Positions 46,228-54,483 of a stretch of 64,000 nucleotides of DNA are shown piece by piece. Position numbers and translations under genes: made by a program. The first letter of the stretch is position 1; the number at the start of each line of letters is the position of its first letter. Origin of the DNA: an uncultured Bacteroidota bacterium (lineage in GTDB: Bacteria; Bacteroidota; Bacteroidia; Bacteroidales; P3); assembly GCA_902800395.1 (NCBI GenBank), contig CADCEC010000003.1, positions 1-64,000 of the forward strand, in the 5' to 3' direction. Under the pieces are notes generated by a model that made no database searches, was not told the DNA's origin, and was given only the letters and a program-made list of their open reading frames with translations.

Positions 46228-46710
46228 TTACATATAGGGTAATTCTTCCGGACGACTTTTGACAATCACAGCAAAACCGTGGAAGTGTTCAAGATCGTAA
46301 GTAAAGTTCTCGTCATAAGTCAATGCATATTTTCTGTCCGATAACAATACCGTCGGAATATGATCTCTATCTTCGTTATTAGAACGTAACTTTTTTTCTA
46401 CTGCCTTTGTGAAATGCTGACTTTTGAAATCCTTAATCTCTTGATTAGTAATTCGTACGAGACGATCTTCTTTTGTCAATTTGTTTATTATCATCGGAAT
46501 TGAAGTCGCACCAGAGGCATCTCTGCATGATCGCAAATACTCAGCCAATAGTTTTTGAGATACTACAAGATAAGCGCGATCATCATTTTGTCCTTCCCCA
46601 ATTTCATGATTATCCATAAGCCAACGTATCAACTCCTTATATTCTGGGTCGGCAGGATTTGCAAACTTGCTGGCAATATTGTTATCAATAAAAATATCAT
46701 GCTTCATCAT
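46228..46710 (-). CDS. PIN-like nuclease
   Basis: A 160-residue protein with acidic residues arranged as in PIN domains: 'DIFIDNNIASKF' (Asp9), 'LLAEYLRSC' (Glu57), 'NNEDRDHIPTVLLSDRKYAL' (Asp114/116, Asp125) and 'TYDENFTYDL' (Asp133). PIN domains cut RNA or single-stranded nucleic acid. The start overlaps the ATPase stop by 14 bp, so the two are coupled and probably form one system. No antitoxin-like gene adjoins it. Confidence 0.65.
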   Translation of the reverse strand: MMKHDIFIDNNIASKFANPADPEYKELIRWLMDNHEIGEGQNDDRAYLVVSQKLLAEYLRSCRDASGATSIPMIINKLTKEDRLVRITNQEIKDFKSQHFTKAVEKKLRSNNEDRDHIPTVLLSDRKYALTYDENFTYDLEHFHGFAVIVKSRPEELPYM

Positions 46711-48070
46711 TTACGGCCTCCATTGCAATATCCATCACATCAAGCATATAAGTCTCAAAAAAGTCCTTCGGTGCACCTATTATCTGTCCACCACGTGTAA
46801 AGCGTATTGGGTATATTCTACTGGCATCTCGTTCCTGAGAGAGGTAATATACACGAATGTCTTCTTCTTTTAAGTTCCCCTTTACAATTGCAAGACGGAT
46901 ACGATTAAGAAGATACTCACTATGTGTTTCCACAACATAGTTATTGTTATGTTCTAATTGACCAATTAAATAGTCTGCATAACTCGCTTGTGCATTAGGA
47001 TGGAGATGTATCTCGGGTTGGGCTGCAAATAATGTCGACTCATCACCAAGTTCTATGTCTCCTACTATAACTGGCAATAACTGAGATACTCCAAAACCAA
47101 CATCTGTGAGAAGAGCTGTTGGGCCATCTTTATGAATTGTTACACCAATCTTAAACTGTCCGCTGCCTATACGTTCAGGTTCTATATCATAAAGAATACC
47201 CATTGACCTCAAAGCGGCAATAAGAGACTCATAATACTTTCTGTTATTCTCACGCCATTTGAGTAACTGATTAACAAATCCTTTTCCTGAAGCATGTATT
47301 TTGCCGTTTTCTAAACTCTCTTCTAAATATGTGCGTTCACCAGGGAGACGATAGGAGCTGATGAAGTTCATTTTGTCTTGGTAACGACTAATCACGTCAA
47401 CAATTTTCCTATTAAGCAACCTAAAAGCAACGGTCGCCTTTATATTGTCAGGACAGATAGCACCACTTTCTCCGACCTTTAGAAGAATGTCCTTTACTGT
47501 TGTCTGCTCTTGATATCCTGCTAGAAACTCATCAGCAATATTATCTCCTTTTGGGAATACTTTAAATAATTCAGCTGTTCTATAAATATCTGTCAATATA
47601 AGTTCAAAAACATGAAGATCGTGATTTTGCCCCTCTTGTGGGCGATAATCCATAGATAACAAGTAATCAGGGCTTTCTCCACCCTCTTTGCGACATACGC
47701 AGAAGTCGAAACCTTGAGAATGGGCTTCGTACTCTTTCAAGACTGCTTGTTCACTAATATTGTTGGTCCAAATTGTTTTTACTTCAATTGGGGTATTATT
47801 CTCAACAAGAGTAAAACCCACAGTAATGGGAAGGGTCTTTTCATGTCCAAAAACAATTTCTGAAAAGTTGCCCATATTAACATAACGACCATTTGCAGAA
47901 AACTCAAATGGGAAACGCGGCGACTGCAATGCACCAAGTACACCATACATCAACGAACTTTTACCAGTACTATTGGCACCTGTCAGTAATGTCAACTTCC
48001 CTAGTTCTAAATCCAACTCTTCTGAGAAACACTTGAAATTTCTCAATTTAATATGTTGTAACTGAATCAT
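46697..48070 (-). CDS. DUF3696-type AAA ATPase
   Basis: A 457-residue SMC/OLD-like ATPase: 'IKLRNFKCFSEELDLELGKL' then Walker A 'GANSTGKSS' (31-39), the late 'AAQPEIHLHPNAQASYADYL' in the Walker B position (Pro-Glu), and 'YVVETHSEYLLNRIRLAI' (His switch). The C-terminus 'FTRGGQIIGAPKDFFETYML' resembles DUF3696. Such ATPases appear in multi-gene anti-phage systems. It lies 7 bp after a small nuclease-like gene and overlaps the PIN-like gene. Confidence 0.8.
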   Translation of the reverse strand: MIQLQHIKLRNFKCFSEELDLELGKLTLLTGANSTGKSSLMYGVLGALQSPRFPFEFSANGRYVNMGNFSEIVFGHEKTLPITVGFTLVENNTPIEVKTIWTNNISEQAVLKEYEAHSQGFDFCVCRKEGGESPDYLLSMDYRPQEGQNHDLHVFELILTDIYRTAELFKVFPKGDNIADEFLAGYQEQTTVKDILLKVGESGAICPDNIKATVAFRLLNRKIVDVISRYQDKMNFISSYRLPGERTYLEESLENGKIHASGKGFVNQLLKWRENNRKYYESLIAALRSMGILYDIEPERIGSGQFKIGVTIHKDGPTALLTDVGFGVSQLLPVIVGDIELGDESTLFAAQPEIHLHPNAQASYADYLIGQLEHNNNYVVETHSEYLLNRIRLAIVKGNLKEEDIRVYYLSQERDASRIYPIRFTRGGQIIGAPKDFFETYMLDVMDIAMEAVNDEA

Positions 48071-48077
48071 AAGCCAA

Positions 48078-48374
48078 TTATCGTTCCAATGTCACCTTCG
48101 AAACATCAATAATTTTTAATGTAAATCCTTCAGCCGAAACCATCTGTTTCAAGTGATTCAAATTATCGGCAGAGACACTATCATAAACAAGTTCAATAAC
48201 AACACGTTCATTCCCTCTTACTGCAAACAGATCTGCACGCAATGAATCTGATATAGGATATTGTGTCTTTATTTCATAACCTTCCTGACGATAGTCATCT
48301 AGCAATTGCTCAACCACCATCATAAAAAGATGTTTCCTCACATATTGTTTTTTAATAACCAATCCTGCAGCCAT
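48078..48374 (-). CDS. Small PD-(D/E)XK-like protein
   Basis: A 98-residue protein, first gene after a putative promoter. 'LRADLFAVRGNERVVIELVY' has the strand-turn-strand spacing of PD-(D/E)XK folds (Asp48, Glu61), but the Lys of E-x-K is replaced by Val63, so it may be inactive or a subunit. It precedes the DUF3696-type ATPase by 7 bp and is probably part of the same system. Confidence 0.55.
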   Translation of the reverse strand: MAAGLVIKKQYVRKHLFMMVVEQLLDDYRQEGYEIKTQYPISDSLRADLFAVRGNERVVIELVYDSVSADNLNHLKQMVSAEGFTLKIIDVSKVTLER

Positions 48375-48628
48375 AATTCTATTTCTTAATATGCAAAAGT
48401 ACGAGTATTATTCTAAAGCTTTGTATAATCTGTTTTGTTCTTTTGCTCTCTGAAAAAAATAGTAGTCAATACTTGTTCCACTAAATCATCCTTTAAACTG
48501 TGAAATTAATGCATCCTAGAGCGAAAAATATGGCCGGAGCAATCACAGCACTCCAAACTAGACTACTTTATATTATGTTTAACCAATATTTAATTTGAAA
48601 TTGTTGATTAAAACATACTAATTCCTTT
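48375..48628. other. Intergenic region between two defence modules
   Basis: No gene. Contains a minus-strand -7-like element (separate entry) serving the gene set to its left. The rest is AT-rich without a clear terminator for the metallo-hydrolase gene ending downstream. Confidence 0.5.
48394..48401 (-). promoter_or_regulatory. Putative Bacteroidetes -7 element (TACTTTTG)
   Basis: On the minus strand TACTTTTG matches TAnnTTTG, 20 bp before the start of the 98-residue gene. No good TTTG -33 element lies 19-21 bp upstream, so support is partial. It would drive the set running from 48,374 to at least 44,138, perhaps on through the Septu-like pair since gaps are short. Confidence 0.45.
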
Positions 48629-49483
48629 TTAAAATAATTCAACACACAAAACACTTCTAAACTCAGTGTTTTCACTTTCACCAAACACAACTTTTATATT
48701 GCCATCATTCCTTGTGGTCAGACAATATCTAGTGCTTGAGCCTCCATTTCGATCCCATACCGTCCAACCTCTCGACTTGTTAGTGTATTTATCAGATGCA
48801 CTGGCATCAGACATGGCTGTATCTGAAATGATAGTGATTCGCGGGTTGACCAAAGAGACAAAATCGTCTTGATAGCCTGATTCACGACCATGATGAGGCG
48901 CAACTAGCACATCGGCATTCCTAACAGCATTCTTAAACGAATCGCGGTTCATCAAAACATCAAGAGAATCCTTCTCGTTATCGCCGCAAACCACAATCTT
49001 GCAATCTGAAAGTTCAAAAACCGTAATAATGCTAAAATTGTTGAAATTATCCTTACTACATACACTTGTGCAGTAAGTGCTTATTGAGAGGCCTCCGTAG
49101 TTGTCAGGATTTGTGGGGTCGGTTGTAGGAGATACAGGTGACGAGTAACGGTCGTTTATTTCGCAATATTTTTCAAACTTGGCCCTATCACAATCCCTAA
49201 CACCACGCATCACTTCATCGTTGGTTATAGCACTCGCACGACGTAAAGTGGTTGGAGTATTTACATCAAAATTCAAAATATCATCAATATGGTCTAAATG
49301 CGGATGGGTAATGACCATATACCCTATATTGTCGTAACGGCGTTTAAGAAGTGGACTTTGGTTACCACTTTCATAAGTACCAGTTCCCAAATCGATGATG
49401 ATATACTTGTCGTTAGGTGCTTTAACATGGACTGCAAGTCCTAACTGCACATCATAAACCGTCATTATTGCTTGCCGTGCCAT
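48629..49483 (-). CDS. ComEC-like metallo-beta-lactamase-fold hydrolase
   Basis: A 284-residue MBL-fold protein. The metal motif is 'VITHPHLDHIDDI' (His60, His62, Asp64, His65); further ligands are in 'IVVCGDNEKDS' and 'VLVAPHHGRESGY'. This version resembles the soluble hydrolase part of ComEC. It is translated one base after the membrane-protein gene, so the pair probably acts together near the membrane. Placement between two nuclease/ATPase modules suggests defence, but substrate (nucleic acid or nucleotide signal) is unknown. Confidence 0.78.
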   Translation of the reverse strand: MARQAIMTVYDVQLGLAVHVKAPNDKYIIIDLGTGTYESGNQSPLLKRRYDNIGYMVITHPHLDHIDDILNFDVNTPTTLRRASAITNDEVMRGVRDCDRAKFEKYCEINDRYSSPVSPTTDPTNPDNYGGLSISTYCTSVCSKDNFNNFSIITVFELSDCKIVVCGDNEKDSLDVLMNRDSFKNAVRNADVLVAPHHGRESGYQDDFVSLVNPRITIISDTAMSDASASDKYTNKSRGWTVWDRNGGSSTRYCLTTRNDGNIKVVFGESENTEFRSVLCVELF

Positions 49484-49484
49484 A

Positions 49485-50084
49485 TCAATTGTTTTCTTTA
49501 GACTTTAAGTACTCATTCAACACCTCTCTGGCATAATAATAGCCACGTTCACGATAACGATTCCACGCAAGTAACAGAACAGCTATTGATATAGGCCATG
49601 AGTACCAAACACAGCCATACCGGATTTCCACTATTACAACAGCAATGATAACTGTGGTGAGAATGACTCTTGATAGCGCATAGTGGCCATTGAAATCGGG
49701 CACCCGGCTCTCCTTGTTAGCGTTTGCCACCCGCATGGCATAATTAAACATTTTCCTAACATCTGCCTCGTCATCCTTTGTATCTTCACGCAAAGCTTTT
49801 ACAGCCTCTTCTGCATGGAAAAACTTCACTTTCTTTATTCCAGTCCATTTCTGACCAGGAACGGGTGTTAGGAGCTTGTCTGATGGTCTGCCACAGATAG
49901 TTTTATAGAGCGCGGGCTCAATGAAACTGCTTATGGCATCTAAGAAATATCCCACGATGTAGCCTGCCGGTATCACCACCCATTCGCTCATTTCCACCTC
50001 AGGAAAAAGCAGCCTCCACACGGCATAGAAAACTACCATGCCGATGGTGAGATTTGATAACAGGTCGTAATACTTAAAGTTCAT
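49485..50084 (-). CDS. Membrane protein paired with MBL hydrolase
   Basis: A 199-residue protein from ATG 50084 ('MNFKYYDLLSNLTIGMVVFY'). The longer form from 50,132 begins within repeat-like DNA and is not preferred. Hydrophobic segments occur at ~12-30, ~36-55 and, as a pair, at ~145-185; the middle is hydrophilic ('FHAEEAVKALREDTKDDEAD'). No family recognised. It lies one base from the MBL gene. Confidence 0.65.
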   Translation of the reverse strand: MNFKYYDLLSNLTIGMVVFYAVWRLLFPEVEMSEWVVIPAGYIVGYFLDAISSFIEPALYKTICGRPSDKLLTPVPGQKWTGIKKVKFFHAEEAVKALREDTKDDEADVRKMFNYAMRVANANKESRVPDFNGHYALSRVILTTVIIAVVIVEIRYGCVWYSWPISIAVLLLAWNRYRERGYYYAREVLNEYLKSKENN

Positions 50085-50587
50085 TTTTATGATGTTTTTT
50101 ACCTCGACAAGTCCTTCGGCACCCTTCGACACCCTTCAACAAGCTCGGTACCGATCAGGGTTCGGCTCAGGAACCACTCAGCAACCTGGCTTCGAGAAAC
50201 CATCCAGAAGCATTCGAGGAGAAGGGGTCAGGGGGACGGTTGACTTTGTCTTCATCTGTCACGACTCGGCAGTGTTTGAGCAAGCTCACACTACACTTGC
50301 TGCTCCAGATGTTCTCTCGGCCCACTTTCTAAAACCTCACTCCCACTTTATTTTCACATTTATTCGTTGTATCACTCAGTAAGAGCCGCAGGCTGCGCGT
50401 AAAGACCTGAAGGGCTCCGTTAGATGTATGATATCAGAAGTTTGATGTATGATGTAAATGTTATTCCGTCACTCCTCCCAACCCCTTTGCAGCACACAAA
50501 TGGTTCAAGGTTCATGATTAATGGTTCACGATTAAGGATTCACGGTGAATGATATAGATATTACACATTGTTTCTACAAATATCGCT
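50085..50587. repeat. Repeat-rich intergenic region, right edge of defence island
   Basis: No gene supported. Contains palindrome-like 'ttcgacaagctcggtaccg' DNA at about 50,125-50,170 with a related 'cttcggcacccttcgacac' just before it, the right 25-bp repeat (50,451-50,475) and the right 63-bp repeat. Confidence 0.65.
50500..50562 (+). repeat. 63-bp direct repeat, right copy
   Basis: Perfect match to 40,867-40,929. Marks the right border of the repeat-bracketed block; the next ATPase/nuclease pair lies outside it. Confidence 0.95.
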
Positions 50588-50674
50588 CTACCCAAGTATT
50601 TTCCAAAAGGTGACGCCTACCAAAATCTCATCGCGATGAGCGTCCAAGAGGGTTTGTATTTCGGTGAGAGACAT
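50588..50674 (-). CDS. Possible small ORF after the nuclease gene
   Basis: A 28-residue reading frame beginning 'MSLTEIQTLLDAHRDEILVG' and ending 'FWKILG', starting 11 bp after the stop of the PD-(D/E)XK gene. The amino acid pattern looks amphipathic and protein-like, but it may be a remnant of a longer gene. No family recognised. Confidence 0.3.
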   Translation of the reverse strand: MSLTEIQTLLDAHRDEILVGVTFWKILG

Positions 50675-50685
50675 TCGTATCGTTT

Positions 50686-51213
50686 TTAAAGAGTTTTCTT
50701 ATTACTGTAACAAAGCGGTACACCTGTATTATTAAAGAACCTTAGCTGACGGCTCTGCAATTCTGCGTTCACGGCTGGATAACTTTTGAAGCACACATAG
50801 CTTTCGAGGTTGGCCAAAGGCACGAGGCTGGCACCTGCCCGACTCAACGTCCAATTGATCCGCATAATAGTGGTGAATATCTGCAACTCGGCTTTATCGC
50901 AGTTTTTCTCATTGGGAGCAACAGCATCGGTTTTAAGCTCTACAAAGCTGATTTCATTGTCGCTCACAATGGCACAATCACATTGACCTACTTTTCTCAT
51001 AGATGAAGTCAACAGTTTGCCATCAATTTGGAGCAGAAACATCGGGCGATTGTTTGGGTTTGAGATATCGAACCCTGGAATGTTGGCATCGGCAGAGAAT
51101 TGGGATATGCCCGCATCAACTACATGTGCGTCGCCAGTGGAAGGCAACAGGCAATTATCGACATCAGGATAAGCCTTGCGAAGCGTGTTTATTATGTCAC
51201 TACGATTTGCCAT
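50686..51213 (-). CDS. PD-(D/E)XK-like nuclease partner
   Basis: A 175-residue protein with a nuclease-like core: 'VGQCDCAIVSDNEISFVELKTDA', where Asp79, Glu92 and Lys94 fit D-x(12)-E-x-K. It starts 9 bp after the ATPase stop and is probably its effector, which would cut DNA in the cytoplasm when the ATPase senses a trigger (inference). No named family recognised. Confidence 0.65.
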   Translation of the reverse strand: MANRSDIINTLRKAYPDVDNCLLPSTGDAHVVDAGISQFSADANIPGFDISNPNNRPMFLLQIDGKLLTSSMRKVGQCDCAIVSDNEISFVELKTDAVAPNEKNCDKAELQIFTTIMRINWTLSRAGASLVPLANLESYVCFKSYPAVNAELQSRQLRFFNNTGVPLCYSNKKTL

Positions 51214-51222
51214 ACTTCACTC

Positions 51223-52407
51223 CTATTTCTTTGCAAACTCGTTCACATACATACGATAGAGCTTGTTAAACCTGTCGGACATCACCTCTGAAACCGAATC
51301 GAGATAGTTGCCGCCAATCATGCCTGTGTCGCTATCCATACGGGAGACAAACTTGCCGTTTTCAATAGAATAGATTGACATGTCGTTGGGTGCGATGGCT
51401 ACGTTGGTAATTTTTTCCACCTTATCGCTGAGGGTGCCCATTCCCTTGAGTTTGCCAGCCAAGAGGAAAATATTTATAACAGACAATACATAAGGGCTGT
51501 GGGTTGTCATAAAGACATAGCCCATTTGATTTGTTTTCTGAAAAGCTTGCAACTGATTGAAAAGTATTTCCTCAATCAAATTAGCTTGAGCTTGCGGGAA
51601 CAGATGTTGTTCGGGCTCCTCAACAAAAAGCTGTGGATAATTGTAGTAACTCAGCCTGTCGCGCTCAAAATCACTGCTAAAATCGGAACTGAAGCCACCC
51701 TTTGCAGTCTGTGGTGTACGCTTTGAAGGTGCTCCCGTTACCTCACAAAGGTATTTGGACATGAGTGACACCGGCACAGTGGATTGCACACCACTCGACA
51801 TATATTCAAGCGTTATCGGAGCATGATGTTCGTCGAAGCGCACATAGTCGGCATGACCTTCGTGATAGTATTCCATGCCTTTGAGGATGGAGAGCTTGAG
51901 CGGTTTCTTCTCGCTGAACATTACGTTGGCCTCGTTAAACTCGATGACCGAATTGAACATCACGTCGAACGTTGATGAACGGTATTTCGCATCGAGCTCT
52001 GGTATTACAGAGAGCAGGTTGCGCTCGGCAGGCAGATAGCTCAGCTTGGTGTTGTGGCGAACGGTTTCAAATTGTTCCGTAACACTGAGACTAATGTTTT
52101 TTACACCATTCACAACGATGTTTAAAGCCTCGCCGTGATATTCGATGAGTGATGAATCGCCAAAGAAAGAATCCGTCAACCTATGAAATGAGATAAGCGG
52201 TTGCAAGAAATCGTTGACGGTGAACTCTTTCAAGTCTTTATAGTCACCTATCATCACCTTTTTCTCGAACCAACGGCAATAACACAAAATCTTCATGAAA
52301 GTGCTTTTACCAGAGCTTTGCTCGCCAATAATAAGCATAACATGAGTCAAAGACACATTACCAGTATCCTTGATGGGACCTATATTTTTAATTCTGAAAG
52401 ATGACAT
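51223..52407 (-). CDS. OLD/AAA_15-like ATPase
   Basis: A 394-residue ATPase: 'SFRIKNIGPIKDTGNVSLTH', Walker A 'GEQSSGKST' (28-36), Walker B region 'PQLFVEEPEQHLFPQAQANL' and 'GYVFMTTHSPYVLSVINIFL' (His switch). A signature-like 'EYMSSGVQSTVPVSLM' precedes Walker B. No TOPRIM domain follows, so it is not a full OLD nuclease; the nuclease is the adjoining gene. Two-gene ATPase/nuclease sets of this kind are frequent in defence islands. Confidence 0.8.
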   Translation of the reverse strand: MSSFRIKNIGPIKDTGNVSLTHVMLIIGEQSSGKSTFMKILCYCRWFEKKVMIGDYKDLKEFTVNDFLQPLISFHRLTDSFFGDSSLIEYHGEALNIVVNGVKNISLSVTEQFETVRHNTKLSYLPAERNLLSVIPELDAKYRSSTFDVMFNSVIEFNEANVMFSEKKPLKLSILKGMEYYHEGHADYVRFDEHHAPITLEYMSSGVQSTVPVSLMSKYLCEVTGAPSKRTPQTAKGGFSSDFSSDFERDRLSYYNYPQLFVEEPEQHLFPQAQANLIEEILFNQLQAFQKTNQMGYVFMTTHSPYVLSVINIFLLAGKLKGMGTLSDKVEKITNVAIAPNDMSIYSIENGKFVSRMDSDTGMIGGNYLDSVSEVMSDRFNKLYRMYVNEFAKK

Positions 52408-52721
52408 ATTGATATATGATGTATTATAGAAGGCGTTTTTAATTATACCATATCCAAAGTTATTGATATTCTATATATTATATTCGTATTTGCGTTTTTG
52501 CGGTTGAAAATCAACGGCTTGCACTTTTCCCGCCACGCACAAACGTCTCTACAACGCACTCTCTTTTAAATACTTACAGAGCAATCCCAAGCCTGTCAGA
52601 AGTTACCGTCCAAGGAACTCATGACCTCACGATTCAGTCTCTTCTAAAGATGTCGCGGGTATATCGGGGGTTGCGCCCCCCGCCTAAGTTCTTTCACCCC
52701 TTTGGGGTTTTATTGTATGGG
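52408..52721. other. Intergenic region with hairpins and a -7 element
   Basis: No gene. Two strong hairpins occur: a GGGGG/CCCCC stem at 52,665-52,682 and ACCCC-TTT-GGGGT at 52,696-52,708. The second is followed on the plus strand by 'tttattg', terminator-like for plus transcription although no plus gene ends here. On the minus strand, downstream of ugd, no T-run follows. They may be palindromic repeats. Confidence 0.5.
52455..52462 (-). promoter_or_regulatory. Putative Bacteroidetes -7 element (TAACTTTG)
   Basis: TAACTTTG on the minus strand fits TAnnTTTG and lies 48 bp before the ATPase start. No convincing -33 TTTG at the right distance. Would drive the ATPase/nuclease pair. Confidence 0.42.
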
Positions 52722-54173
52722 CTAATCCCTGCGGAATATATCCCTAGTATAAACTTTCGATTCGACATCGTCGAGGCAGGAGTCGTATCTATTGGCGATG
52801 ATGGCTTGCGACATCTCCTTGAATTTCTTTAAGTCATTTACAACAACACTGCCGAAGAAGGTGCTCCCGTCCTCGAGGGTGGGCTCGTAGATGATGACCT
52901 GGGCACCCTTGGCCTTGATGCGCTTCATGACGCCCTGGATGGCGGACTGACGGAAGTTGTCGCTGTTGGACTTCATGGTGAGGCGGTAGACTCCGATAGT
53001 GGGAACCGCCATTGCGTGATTGCGTGATTGCGTTAATGCTTGAGTGTTGGGGTTATATTCGTTGTTGGTGGAGTAGGCGTAGTAGCCGGCCATCTTGAGG
53101 ACCTGGTCGGCAATGAAATCCTTGCGGGTGCGGTTGCTCTCGACGATGGCACTCATCATATTCTGCGGCACGTCTTCGTAGTTGGCGAGGAGCTGCTTGG
53201 TGTCCTTGGGGAGGCAGTAGCCACCATAGCCGAAGCTGGGGTTGTTGTAGTGGGTACCGATGCGGGGGTCGAGACCGATACCATCGATGATGGCCTGGGT
53301 GTCGAGGCCTTTCATCTCTGCATAGGTGTCGAGTTCGTTGAAATAGCTCACGCGCAGGGCCAAATAGGTGTTGGCGAAGAGCTTCACAGCCTCGGCCTCT
53401 TTCATGCCTACGAACAAACAAGGGATTCCCTTGTTTGATTGTTTGATTGTCTGATTTTTCGCTTGATTTGATTTTATTTCAACGGTGCTCAAGGCCGTTC
53501 CCTTGCGGTCAGGCAGGTCTGATTGTTTGAGTGAATCTTTCGAAGGCCCTATAGCACCTTCGACGAGGAGGTCAGCGAACTGATGGGCTTTCTCGGTGAG
53601 CCAGTCGATGTCGGTGAGGGCCTTGATGGCCTCGTTCTCCTCCTGGTACTCGGAGCCGGACATCATCTTTGGGACTCCCACGATGATGCGTGAGGGATAG
53701 AGGTTGTCATAGAGGGCTTTGCTCTCACGCAGGAACTCGGGGCTAAAGAGAAGATTAAACTTCTTGACGCCCTGCTTCTGGTACTTCACGTAGAGGCTGC
53801 GTGTGTAGCCCACGGGGATGGTGCTTTTGATGACCATGACAGCGTTGGGATTCACCTTCAGCACGGCATCGATGACGGCCTCGACAGCGGAGGTATCGAA
53901 GAAATTCTTCTGGCTGTCGTAGTTGGTGGGAGCGGCGATAACGACAAACTCGGCATCACGATAACCTGCCTCCTGGTCGAGGGTAGCCTTGATGGAGAGG
54001 GGCTTGTGGGCCAGGTAATCCTCGATGTAGTCGTCCTTTATGGGCGACTTCTTATTATTCACCAAATCGACGCGTTCTGGAACCACGTCGACACAAGTCA
54101 CGTCGTTATGCTGAGCCAATAGTGTGGCGATACTGAGACCGACATAGCCGGTACCCGCAACGGAAATGTTCAT
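52722..54173 (-). CDS. ugd: UDP-glucose 6-dehydrogenase with repeat-encoded inserts
   Basis: A 483-residue nucleotide-sugar dehydrogenase making UDP-glucuronate. Seen: '[20 protein letters not shown]', '[17 protein letters not shown]', '[20 protein letters not shown]', '[20 protein letters not shown]', the active-site Cys in '[16 protein letters not shown]' and '[16 protein letters not shown]'. It is longer than its family because of inserts: residues ~214-248 ('[18 protein letters not shown]' and flanks) replace a short loop, and near residue 385 '[17 protein letters not shown]' is encoded by tandem GATTGCGT units. The first insert is nearly identical to one in aroC. Conserved blocks are intact on both sides, so the enzyme may still work. 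A strong promoter lies upstream. Confidence 0.93.
   Translation of the reverse strand: MNISVAGTGYVGLSIATLLAQHNDVTCVDVVPERVDLVNNKKSPIKDDYIEDYLAHKPLSIKATLDQEAGYRDAEFVVIAAPTNYDSQKNFFDTSAVEAVIDAVLKVNPNAVMVIKSTIPVGYTRSLYVKYQKQGVKKFNLLFSPEFLRESKALYDNLYPSRIIVGVPKMMSGSEYQEENEAIKALTDIDWLTEKAHQFADLLVEGAIGPSKDSLKQSDLPDRKGTALSTVEIKSNQAKNQTIKQSNKGIPCLFVGMKEAEAVKLFANTYLALRVSYFNELDTYAEMKGLDTQAIIDGIGLDPRIGTHYNNPSFGYGGYCLPKDTKQLLANYEDVPQNMMSAIVESNRTRKDFIADQVLKMAGYYAYSTNNEYNPNTQALTQSRNHAMAVPTIGVYRLTMKSNSDNFRQSAIQGVMKRIKAKGAQVIIYEPTLEDGSTFFGSVVVNDLKKFKEMSQAIIANRYDSCLDDVESKVYTRDIFRRD
53014..53040. repeat. Tandem GATTGCGT units inside ugd
   Basis: Consecutive 'gattgcgt' units on the plus strand, in frame within ugd, encode the Gln/Ser/Asn/His-containing insert before 'IGVYRLTMK'. 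Confidence 0.7.
53431..53533 (-). repeat. In-frame dispersed repeat inside ugd
   Basis: About 100 bp; read on the minus strand it begins 'cactcaaacaatca' and runs through a palindromic core to 'gcgaaaaatca'. It matches 60,832-60,929 in aroC almost base for base apart from a short extra unit and a few substitutions. Its core (53,480-53,519) belongs to a palindromic family also found between genes. Confidence 0.9.
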
Positions 54174-54483
54174 AAATACTAGTTTTTAACTATTTAGCTC
54201 CGGAAAACTTAAACTCCCGACACTGCTAAAGCACCCTCAGTCCCATCTCTAAACGATGGTTAGGGCATACTACAATACGGAATGCAAAAATACGAAATGT
54301 TTTTATTCTGACCAAATTATCTTTTCATATTTTTTAACCAATTGTTAACAACCCTATATAAATTACTAATATTATAGTACTTATATAAATGGTTATTGGT
54401 TATAGGTTATTGGTTATAGAATAGCCCAGGGGCTGGAAACTGAAAGAAAATAAAGAGTGAAGAGATAAAAATGGTAGTAACGT
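54174..54483. other. Intergenic region upstream of ugd
   Basis: Holds the ugd promoter (separate entry) and, at about 54,386-54,420, tandem 'ggttat(a/t)ggttatt' units. No gene. The terC-type gene ends at its right edge with no clear terminator hairpin. Confidence 0.6.
54285..54316 (-). promoter_or_regulatory. Bacteroidetes-type promoter for ugd
   Basis: On the minus strand TTTG (54,316-54,313), a 20-bp spacer and TATTTTTG (54,292-54,285) match the -33/-7 consensus for the Bacteroidetes primary sigma factor. It lies about 110 bp before the ugd ATG. Confidence 0.75.

Noticed and set aside
52696..52708. Rho-independent terminator
   Set aside because: The T-run follows only on the plus strand, where no gene ends; on the minus strand it lies downstream of ugd without a T-run. 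Kept as a hairpin only.
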